From Apostichopus japonicus (Eukaryota; Echinodermata; Holothuroidea; Aspidochirotida; Stichopodidae): 64,000 nucleotides of DNA. The DNA lies in assembly GCF_037975245.1 (NCBI RefSeq), contig NC_092565.1, positions 8,840,999 to 8,904,998 on the forward strand, in the 5' to 3' direction. The position numbers and the translations under genes are program-made. Below are positions 48,101 to 60,221 of the stretch, one piece after another (position 1 is the stretch's first letter; every line of letters begins with the position of its first letter). The notes beneath the pieces were generated by a model. It had not been told where the DNA came from and made no database searches. It saw nothing but the letters and a program-made list of their open reading frames with translations.

Positions 48101-51100
48101 TGTATTTTTTTGTTATTTTATAAAATTTGGGTTCTTTTTAATATAAAATAATGGAAGTTAGCTTACTTGATTGGAATAACAATAAAGTTGTCATTTAGGC
48201 TACTGCAAAGATTAGATTTGGTCTTTCAAAATGGTAGTTAATTAGTTGATCTTCAACAACAAACTAAGAAATAATAAATAAATTGTAAAAAAAAAAACCC
48301 CCCAAAATTGGGAAAAAACTGGCTAGAATGGGATGCGGAACTATCCGCCTTAAAACATTCCAATCAAAGACCTGTACTCCACAACTTGATCCATACGTCA
48401 GTCCTAAAATAATGGAGGGCCCTTTTCACCATTTAAATTTGCAAGAGATTTAGGTCAAAGGTCATAGCATTATGTATAATTCTTATACAACTCCTCTTAG
48501 GAATTCAAAGGCAGACACACCTCAACAACTGTCCAAATGTTGTTGACATTTTACAGAAGGAGGTCTGATAGTCTGGCAAGAGCTAGTTTAGTCTCTGCTG
48601 GATGGGTCCTTAACAGTTCATGGATGTCAAACCGTTGTAAAGTGTTACGTTCTAATAGATAGATCTGCTGCGGAAGATATCTTCACGGTTGTGTGGTTCC
48701 TCTGTTTAACCCTGAAGTACCGCACTCGTGGTTACAAAAGAGAGCTTTTTACCTCCATCTTCTTTGCAGGAGTGAATAGCGTATTGTGTAAATACTGTAC
48801 ACTTTTGAAATCAGTGTTAATGCTCATCATGAGGAATAGATTTGTAAAGACGTAACAAAGCCTTTTTTTTCTACACCCTTACAATTTGACTTCCTTTTCA
48901 ATCTGGTTTATATCCTGAAAGCCAACCCAGCCACGAAGGATCTTTGGTAGGTTTCCTCTGATGTAAATTGCACTGGGATGGTAATTTGAGCCCTAGCAGC
49001 AGATAAAAAGGGAATTCTCAAAATGGCACTATAGGAAGCATTCTAACATACTTGTACCAAATGTATCTTCAGTGGACAGCTTCCTTTAGACTGTAGAGTT
49101 TGCATTAAGGAGCTGAATACCATGCAAATCAACTCAAATAACCCATCAGAAATTCTATCAATGGTCAACATATGAGATTTCCTTGAGCGCTGTCTTTGCT
49201 CACCCACACAGTATGCACCCTTTAATGCATTTAATGTATTTTTATTTTAGGATTTTTTAGGATAGTAGATTTGGAGTGCGTTACCTCAATTCTCAGGCTG
49301 TTTTTGACAATTTCACAATCACTCTATTGAGGACATTTTGTTGGGCTTTACTTCATATGTATGTTCAGTTTTGTGCAATGTTTTGACTATGCTTTACTAA
49401 CTTTACTTTAATTAATAAACTATTAAACCTATTGAAGTCTACTGTATGTCACAGTCTTTATGTAGCTATAGCCTATGTAGCTATGACCTGAGTGAGAATG
49501 ATTAACTTCTGCTTATCTCATTAATTTGTGAATAGTCATCAACTTCTCTAAATGTCACTATAAATTGGTCTACATTTCCAATTAGTCTGGTGTTATAAAT
49601 CCCGATGGGTCTGTGAGTTGTCAACCACATATAACTGAGAAGTACATTAAATGCTTTATGTTGGTACAGTAGTGTATAATGATATAACCTCATTCCCATG
49701 TTTCCTGTGTTTCTGTTTGAGAGGAGACCAGTCACCATTAGAATGGAATTTTGATAGGATGATGCGGTGGAGGTTATGGGGTTGGGGGGGGGGGTATGAA
49801 AAAAGTGTGAGAGGATAATTACAGATGTATTGGATACAACATCTGGTAGTGGGATAGGGTGCTTGGTAAACAACAGAGAGCATTGCAAATAAGAATCATA
49901 CTGACCAGTTTTATAGTGTTCTGCATTGCCATTAATTTTAGCTAGCCTGTTGACATGATTGTAAAATTTTCCAAATGTAATTTAATTTCTGAATGGTGTA
50001 TATCAGCTTGTAATTGTTGTGATACACTACAACTGTGCAGAAAAATGCTTCAATGGTGACTGTTGTTGCTCCTTGGTTATAGCACCAGCCATATTAAAAT
50101 TGCATGAATGTGACCACATTGTTTATCTAGCATAATTGAAAAACATTCCTTTCATTCTACATATTCAATTTGGATAGTCTAGAGTGTCTGTATAATCAGT
50201 GATTGCGTAATTAATTGTAAAATGTAATTAATCTTATATCTTCTCTTTGTTTTCCCATGGTCCTTGTGATACTCTTTACCAGTGTACAATAATTTCTTTA
50301 TGGTGTATATAGTTCTATCCTGTAAAATCTTGATGGGAAAACGATTTAATACATATGTTTTCTCCTCTGCAATGCAACAAAGGTACTAGAATACGTAAGA
50401 TAACAGTAGCAAGTAGTAAAATATGCACACAATACACTTTGTATATGATAATCCTATACTAAGATATATATTTGCTGGAGATGAACGTATAATTGAACAA
50501 ATGCATATAAATCAATCAATGAAGATTATTTGAAGCAAAAGTTTTGTTAATATTTTTGTATAAACCAGATGAGAGCTGCCAGAGATGAAGCTTCAAGGTC
50601 AATGATAAAACTGAAAGAAGTGGAAGGAGAACTGGCAGCAGCTAGGACTAGATGTGAGGAGCAGGCCAAAGACCTGCTGAAAAAGTCAGGTGAGTAGTCA
50701 GGTTAAGTCATGTGACTACATATAGTCAAATCAGTCTATATATATATATGTAACTAAGTGCCCAAGTTGTCTTCCCTCCACCTGCTTACTAATTCGCATA
50801 TATCTGCGACCTCACCGTCATAATATTGATTCTTCAAAAACAAAATGGGAACTCTTTCGCAATGACTGCCAAATCTAGCACGTTTGTTTTCAAGCAGAAT
50901 GGCTCAAAGTACATGTAAGCAAAATGTGAATATTTAAGGAGGGTGGAAGGGACGGTAAGTGCTTGGAAGTAGGTTTAGAACTATCTGTAGTGAGAGAACA
51001 ATTTAGGCTGACAGTTCTAAGGTAGTAACTGAAGGTTGGTTGACATTGAACCTAGAACTGTTCACAGGCAGACACCAGGCCTACAAGATTGTCAGCTGTT

Positions 51101-54100
51101 AGACTGATTAAAATGGAAATCCTCTTCAGTCCGTAAAGCAGTATGTGGCAAAGTTTGGGTAATTTTGCAGACTATTCGATTCTAAAGAACAGCAGCTTTA
51201 CTAGTCAATGTTTATTTTATTTTATCTGAAGTTGAGTGGAATTGTTAAATATTTGGTAATTTAATCTTCATATTCAGAGAAAAGTAAAGGAGGGTGTATA
51301 TCTTAGTTTGATAAACTGTATGTAATCATAATTTAAATAAATAATGCCAATAGGGTTTAGGGTTGGTGATTTTGACAGAAGTTGGCATTGAATCAAATGT
51401 TACCGACTGCTTTAAGCAGACATTTCTCTGTAGATGAAACATCTGCTTCATTACTTCATTTGTACATCCTGTCAATGTAATTGGATGGGAAGTCGCCCTC
51501 AGTCACTGCTGGCAATGTGATGGAAGGAGTTGAAAGATTAGCTATTGAGTAAATAAGTTACTTGTTAACGTTCAATAATTATGCGGCCTTTTAAACGAAA
51601 GGATTTTACAGTACTTAGTCATATTCCTTCAAATTAACTCTTTCATTCTAGTAAGTATGGGGGGAAATTATTGCTTGAACCAAAGCTTTGTGTGGCTAGC
51701 TTATATGCTTGTTTGTAATTTCTGATAATTATTACAGTTACTCTGCTAGCTCATTACCTGTCTCCTCACAAGTGAAGCACCCTCACTTCTACCAAAATTT
51801 GAGTCTGAGAGTGAGCATGCAAACTTTTAATGGGTAGCCTTGTCATTGTCACTTTGTACCATATCTTATGTTCTATATTTTGTGATTATATATGTGATTC
51901 TCTTCTGTAACAGTTCACAGGGGAAAAAAAGTAGTGTTCAAAGTTTGCAAAGCAGTTTTGAAGACTGAAGACTAACTACAGTAGTATGCATCTTTGCATC
52001 TGTATAGCACGGTGCACATTTTGCATAGCACGTTGTCATGTGATAAGTGTATAAATTATTCTATGAGTTCATATAGGTATTCCATAAACTTTTGTATGTA
52101 ATACTCCTATGTAAAAGGTTGTTCAGACATTACATGATATGTAACATACCTCCCCATAAGACTTCAAGAAGCTCATCTCGTCAGGAGGCATCATTAAGAA
52201 TTTAATTTTTGGAGGGGTTTCTACGGAATGTCACATTCTTTCAATTCCCTATGTATAAAGTGTGTTTCATCCCTTCTTTGCAATGTTTTGTCTCTTTGCA
52301 TGGTGCCAGGTTTACTAGGATCGCTGGAAGTTACAAAGCAGAGTAATGAAGCCACAATCCTGGGTCTACAAACTGCTCTTGCCAAACTCCAAGATAAGAT
52401 CTCCTGGCTGGAGACGGAACGATCAAGTCTTGAAAGCAACCAGGAGTCCATGTCTCAGGAACAAAATAAACATTTGAAATCACTAGAGAAAGTAAGATCC
52501 GTAGCTTAGTAACAAATTATAAGAAGGGGGTAGGGGAGGGAGAGAGTGGTACAAAAAGGTAAGGAGTATCTAATTGTGACCCAGGGATAGAATGCTACCT
52601 ATCAATGTGTGCCTATCAAAGAAATAAACATATGTTTGTTAGTGAATAGCTTATCTAAGTACTATTCATCTAGTGCCTCAGTTGGTATAAAAGTTATGTT
52701 TGCAGAGTAGAGAAAGTCAATGTCATATGCTTTATGCCATAAAAGTCCCATTCTTATGCTTCAACTCTGCATGTTAGTTCTTCATTACAGAGATTTCAAA
52801 TTGTTCCAGAAGCATGTAAAATCTCTTTACTGTACCTTAATAAATCTTCTTTGGTAGGACTTGTAACAAAAATGAAAAATTGCAATATTATAGGTAATGG
52901 GTCAAATCTCATCTTGTTCATCATCTTCCAGGCTTTAGAAGATTTGACAATTCAGAAGACGGTGATGAAAGAGAGGTTTGAAAGAGAACTGGCCAGTCTG
53001 AAATCTTCTAGGGACGAGAACGAAGCAAAATTCAAAGAAGAACATGAGAAAGAGCTTACGGAAAAGCTGCGGAGGCTGGAGAAGGAAAAGAAGGAGGAAA
53101 CGAATCGATTAGAAGAGGAGATGAAAAAGATGAAGATGGTCAGTTGTCTCTGATGATTGTTGTCTTCTCATGTTTCAAATGGAGAAATAGTCCCCTGCTA
53201 CCCCCTCCCAACTCTTTCCTTACCCCCTCCCAGCTCTTTCCCTACCCCCTCCCAACCCTTTCCCTACCCTCTCTCAACCCTCTCCCTACCCTGCCATTGC
53301 AGAATGCTGCTCACAGTGATGTTGCATAAATGCCTTAACCAAGCAGTATTTGACAAAGTGGTTTGACACTCGCTGTATACTTTTGTTTATCCATCGAGAG
53401 GTGGCAGTGCCAAAAGAAAGTATTTCCTAAGTTAAAGAAAATCACACAGATAAATGCTAAGTTCATAGAAAGCAGCACTTTTAATTAATCATGAATTTTT
53501 GGGGCCTTATCAATTAATATAATACCTTTCATTGGACATTTGTCTCCACCCAAGAGATAATTGACACCATTCTTATACCTTTTGAAAACAGTCTCAAAGA
53601 CTTGAAACCATTCTGAAACATTTGACATTTATAATTTTCTATGTAACCTAACATGGTAATTTAAATATGGTTGCCCCACAGGAGCTGGAGAAAAATTTGG
53701 AAGATACAACGTATCAGCTGACTCAAGAGAGGGACTCGATTAAGAGAGAATTGGAAGAATTACAACGAGATCTCACAGCCAAGCTGAAGAGGGCAGAGGA
53801 AGATGCTCAAAAACTGTCAAAGATATTACAGGAAAGAGATCAGGGTTTGGGATCAGCAAACAGTCACATTGATGGCTTGAAGAAAAACAACTCTCAACTT
53901 AAGACAGAGATTGACCTGATGCAGAAAGAACTGAGAGAGAGGATCAGTGAAGTCCATACATTAAAGGTTAAAAGAATTGATGCTTTAAAACAATATAAAA
54001 AGGAAGATTTGCAGTGCTTGTATTAATTGTATTAGTGACACCACCTATGGCTAACTGGCATCAGTGCCCCAATGTCTTGCCATAATGCACTCGCAAGTCA

Positions 54101-57100
54101 ACCTTACAGATGACAACAGATGCTTTGATCCTTTAATCAAGTTGTCATAGGTGCCATCATATTGATTACGATCAGTAAACTTCAAACCGTATGATCCTCT
54201 TTGCCATCTTATCTGTGGGAAAATGCCTTGCTGCTCATTGAAATTTTGAAAAATGTATTTACCTCAGTGCTGCCTGTTCAATTAATATCCATAGAAAACT
54301 TGTCACTTGCCCTTAAAGATTTGCCTTGCTGCTAACGATTCTTTGTTCCAGGTGTGGATAAGTTTAATTCAAAATTATGAAATGAATTTAAATAAACTCT
54401 TCAACACAAATTCTCATGGAATGTTTTCTTCCATGCTCAAAGTTTGGAGATAGCTTGTTCATTGAAGAATCTTTGTAACACAGGAAACCTTTCTTTAAAG
54501 TCTTAACTCAATAAGAAGAATCTTTGTAACACAGGAAACCTGTCTTTAAAATCTTAACACAATAAGGTAATCAAAACTGTAGCATGTGTGTATGTCAGCC
54601 ATGAACCTTGCAGTTGTAGGTCTACTGTCAATATTTTTAAACCCGATGATATCCATCCATCCATCTTATTTCAGACATCGTTAGAGAAGAGTAAACACAG
54701 CCACGCTACAGAGATTGCAGGTCTACATGAAGATGGGAAGAAGAAGATAGATCACCTCTCAAGAGATTTGGATGAGAAATGGTCCGAGACTTTAAGGTTT
54801 GTTCACAATTCAAACCCATTATTAGTTATCAGCACACTCTTTCAGTTATTACTATTAAGTCCATGAAATGACATATCATCACATGTATAAATCAACTATT
54901 TCATTAAGGTGCAATGTTTCCTGGAATACATACCCAAAGTTCATTTGGTTTGATCTTAAATTACAACTGTACATTCAGCAAATGTCTTCAACATTCTCAC
55001 AAATCATGTATTTGATTAAAGTGTGCCATGTTATTGTCTGACACAGGAAAGGATAACACATAAACAAAAGAAACATTTAGAAATTTAGGGGTTTCACATC
55101 CCATCACATATTTTAAAAGTTACATACACAATTTTTAAACTAGGATATACCCCAAAAAGAACAAGATTTCTCTTAGCTGTTGGGGGGGGGGGGAGGGGGA
55201 TTTGTTCTTCACAAAGATCATTTTCATATAAACTACAGATGATGGTTGGCTTTGTGTCCTCATTAATTTCACAGAAATCCACCTAATAGTTTGTCTCCAT
55301 GTCACCAACAGTTGTGTGGTTTCTGTAGTATTTCTGGGCCATATTTCACTAAACTATGTCCAATAACCAAACAAAACTGATTACAGTACCTGCATCATTT
55401 AAAACTGAAAGACATTAGTTCGAAGGTACTAACGAAGTGTTCACTAACAAGACGAAAGTTTCGTACCCCTGCTGTAAACACTGCTTGCTGTCGCCTTGAA
55501 ATGTCATGATCATTTCCCTTGAAGGTCTAGCTTTAATTAAGTATGTTGTAACGAATTTAGTGCACAGCAATCTTCACTGTTTATCTGCCTCCTACCTTGC
55601 TGTGTTGTCGAGAAAGAAAGATGTTTGACGAAACCATCGACAAATGTGATGTTTATTTTGATTTATTAGGATGGAATGTGTTGAAGTCATATATACAATA
55701 GTTAGTAGAGATTCACAGAGAGGATATAGGAATGTTGCGCTGGAGCTAATCAATCTATCAACCCCATTTAGAGACTAGTTGGAACCCCAAGACAGAATGA
55801 CTCTGTATTTATTCTGATTCCATAATGCAACTCACCTCCCTATAGTCCCCTAACACATTCATTGTAACTGATGAAAAGACAAAAGTGTGGATCAGACAGA
55901 ATGAATGTTAACATGATGTATCTTGTGTTGATTTATCAGGAAAGAATGTGATAAACTTAGACAAGAGTTGACAGAGCAACACAGAGAGGATAAGAATGCC
56001 GCCTTGGAGCAAATCAACCTCTTGAAGAACCAAGAAATAGAAGAAACGAGAGGTGGATGGGAGCAGAAAGTCACTGAATTACGGAGAGAAGTAAGATACA
56101 TTCATAAATCATACATTATTTTTAGCGTTTGGTCTGATAATCAATAAAAAGTTGGTTGTTTTTACTTATAACGTGAGATTGACCTTACCAGTGGTGGTCC
56201 ATTATGTCAAAAGAAGGATGTGTGGGGGAGGGAGGGGGGAGGGAGGGGGGAGGGAGGGGGAAGGGGGAATGGGTGGCTGCAGCATTACTGCTTTGTGCTT
56301 GTTTGACATGATCACATATTTACTATGTAATTACATGAGTTAATGAAAAAGCCTAGTAAAGATAACAATTATTTTCTCTTTCATGTACTTTTGACAGTGA
56401 GAGGATACAGAGGTCTGTTACAAGACCATTCATTGGATGTAGTAGAAACAAAACAGCAAAATACAACAGCAGGTGATGAATACTAGTTGCAGATTGCAAC
56501 TGGTCCCATCTCAGAGAGAGGGAGAGTTTTTGAGTATTTTCAATATGTCTACAAGGGTGTCTCCCTTGTACCCCTACCCCACAATAACAAAGCTTGGATT
56601 CATCAATAACGAAAGACCTTTGTTCTGCTTTGTCCTCACAGATCTCTGATTTGAGAGGAAGTCTCTCAACAAAGTCAGACAAAGCAAAGGCAGAACTAGC
56701 TCAACTACAGAGACAATCAGAGCAAGAACTGAATAAACTCAAGTTTGACTTGGCGACGGCAACCGAGAACCACCAGAGAGAATTGGCGGACCTTCAGAAG
56801 TCATTGGAGAGAGAAAAGGAAAAATTGAAGGAGCAACAACAGGAAGAAATGATGGTAAGATTTAAAATTCTTTTTTGTTTCTGAAAATGATTATGGTTAT
56901 CAAGCTTGTACCCTTTACGAAAAAGAAAGACAGGAAAGAAAGAAAATCAACACCATAGCATTCAGATTCAGTTTCCATAGGTCCCGCAAAAGTGACAGCT
57001 TGCTTCTTCACCATATTTAATTGTTACTAATGTTTATTTTCAGTAGTTTAAGACATTCTTTTAAAAGCAGTCTGGTAGAACTGAATGATGTCTTATTTTC

Positions 57101-60100
57101 TTTACAGAAATTAGAGTCCAAGCTTACAAGTTTACATAACAAGACACTAGCTGATAAAATGGAGGAGCACAAAGAGGCAGTGAAATCCCTCCAGATAGAG
57201 TCAGAGGAATCAAGAAGAGCAGAGCTGGACATCCGTCTGATGGAACACAAGAGATCTCTGGGTAAGGTGGTCTCCACTTGTTCATTTGTAGTCAAGTCTT
57301 AGCAGCATGTACCAATTCATTACCAACATTACAAGGGTGGATCCCGGGTAGGGTGCAGTGGGGCCTAACTAATGTACGTAGCTGGTAGTTAGCAAATTGC
57401 TAACACAACAACAACTACAATAAGATTAAACCATGGCTTTTCAGCTGTGAATTTGTTCCAAGCTTAGTGTTGATATTGGGTTTGATAAAGGTAGCAGCAC
57501 TCCTTGAGGTAATATAACATGAGGAATATCCCTGTTACCGAGGGAGTAGAAGAGGGGTGGGGTGGGTGACTTTTAGGAACTATATGGGGAATCACTTTGA
57601 CAAATAAAAATTTGGATTACACAGAGACCTACGCAGACAAGTTCTTTGTCTGAAATGTTTCGAAAGGTTTTTTTTTTTTTTTAAAAACATATCACAGTAA
57701 ATTCTTTCTTTGTTTCTATCTTCAGATAAGCTGAGGTTAGAATTGACCCAGAGGCACAGTGCCGAGATGGACCAATTGGCCCGGGCACACAAGACACAGA
57801 TGGCAGCAGCTAGGATGGAGTTAGAGAGGGCCATAGAACTGAGGCAGCAACAGGTAAGAGAGAGAGAGAGAGGTCAAAGATACCACTACTAGCGGATGTT
57901 GCAAGAGATAGGATGAAGACAATCGAGGATACACACCAGTGAGAGCCATATTGTATTCTAGGTACAGGGAACTTCTCTTACGTGACCATAGAAGTGACCC
58001 CTCAACGTTAAGAACACAGATAAAAGTAAAATGTTTCAAAAACTTGGTTAGGTCAGGTTATGTTACATTGGGTTGAACTTGATCTGCTTTGGTTGGAAAA
58101 TTGGATCAGAATGTATCTAATTTAGATCCTGGTCAGATCAGAGCAAAAATATGAACAGCCCAAAAATTTGTATTTCTGAAGCCAATAGTTTGAGTCCTAC
58201 CCTGGTTTTCTTCTTCTTCCAGAATTTTCTACAATCTCAAAGTTTGTTGTCTGTTGTTTGATTTACCAGTACACTAATGTTATCAGTATTGTTGTGTTTC
58301 AGGATAGAGCTAACCAGTCCAGGGTAGATGACCTTCAGGGTCATGTGACTCAGAGAGAAACACACATCAGTAAACTGGAGGATGACATCCAGAAACTCAA
58401 GATGGACATCTCCAGATCAAAGGAGGAGATTGAATTTAAAGCCCAGGAGATCATGAAAGTCCAGGGTGAAGCTGAGAGAAGAATCAGGTAAAACACTTCA
58501 TTCTTGTGTCTCAATCAAGAAAGGCTAATACTGTATTAGTGAAGGTTCTAGACAGATTGGGAAGTTAACATCATTCTATAATTAATAAAAAAAAAAATAA
58601 AAATTCTGATTTTTTCAAATTAGGGTGGTAAAACATGATGTGATTTCAAACTGTTTGGTAATTAGAGATATACATTTTTTTTTCAAACATTGGGAAATCA
58701 TAACATTGTGAAACCTGACATTAATTTGACCAGACAGTCAGTATCTTTGCTGTTTATAACTTTAATGTAAATTGGGATTCTTTAAGCACATTTCAACCTT
58801 GCAATGCCTGATGAAGATTTACTGCCATCCACAGAGCAGTTGCATGTCAGCATTTAGTGTGAGTAGCATTTCATCTACAACTGTGGTTTATACTGAAATG
58901 ATATTGCCATGATTGTATCCTCTTTTACTAAAGTGAACTCCCCACTATTTCATCTTAACATAATGCATGATTTTCATCTCTCGTTTCTTAATCTTTACTT
59001 CTAGAGATGTGAAGGAAGTGCTAGCCAGATCACAACAAGATGAGTTAGATTCCCAATCAGCTGAACACCTCAGAGAAACTCAAGGCATGTTAGGGGAATT
59101 CAACAGAGCTCAGGATCTCCTCAAAGATAAGATATCTGCTCTACAAATCATGTAAGTCCATTACAACGACCTCTGACCCACATGAATGAATATTCAGTGT
59201 AATGTAACAGATGCTCATTCATCACAACCTCTGAATAACATGAATGACTAGTCATTCTAATATAACAGGTACAAGTCTATCACACTGACCTCTGACCCAC
59301 ATGAATGAATATTCAGTGTAATGTTACAGATGCTCATTCATCACAACCTTTGAATCACATGAATGACTAGTCATTGTAATAAAACAGATACAAATCTATC
59401 ATACTGACCTTTGACCCACATGAATGAATATGCATTGTGACATAACAGATTTAAGTCCATCACACTGACCTATGATCAACATGAATGAATATTCATATAA
59501 CAGATTGAAGTCCATTACACTGACCCACATGAATGAGTATTCATTGCAATATAACAGATTGAAGTCCATTACACTGACCTCTGACCCACATTAATGAATA
59601 TTCAGTGTAATGTAACCGATGCTCATTCATCACAACCTCTGAATAACATGAATGACTAGTCATTGTAATAAAACAGATACAAGTCTATCATACTGACCTT
59701 TGACCCACATGAATGATTATTCATTGCTATATTACGGATTTAAGTCCCCTACACTGACCTGTGAACAACATCAATGAATATTCATTCATTGTAATGTAAC
59801 AAATTAAGCAAATGATGTTGGTAAGTTAAAAGGTCAAAAGAAGAGTTTATTAAGGTTCTGTTATAAGATGTGATTCCCTCAGGTTTTTTTAAACAGCTGG
59901 CTGCTTTTCTTACTAAGCCTATATGACCCTTAACTAGTGATTGCATTGTTGTGGAAATGATGACTTGATGATAACAATTTCAGCCATTCTCTAAGTGTCC
60001 CTAGATACATCTGCTTGGAAGGTGTTGTTACCCTGGCAAAATGTTAATATTTTTTTCTAAAAACAGGAAAAGAATTGTCCACTGTATTTAGTCATCTATG

Positions 60101-60189
60101 TTGACCTTATGTTGACCTTCTATGACCTTCTATGACCTTCTATGACCATCTATGTTGACCTTAAGTAAGAGATCTTAAGTAAGAGACCT

Positions 60190-60221
<32 letters not shown>

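Noticed and set aside
49502-49888. 128-codon minus-strand open frame inside FAM184A intron 2
   Set aside because: Overlaps a poly-C tract on that strand (spurious Pro/His run), starts at no good context and has no similarity I recognise.
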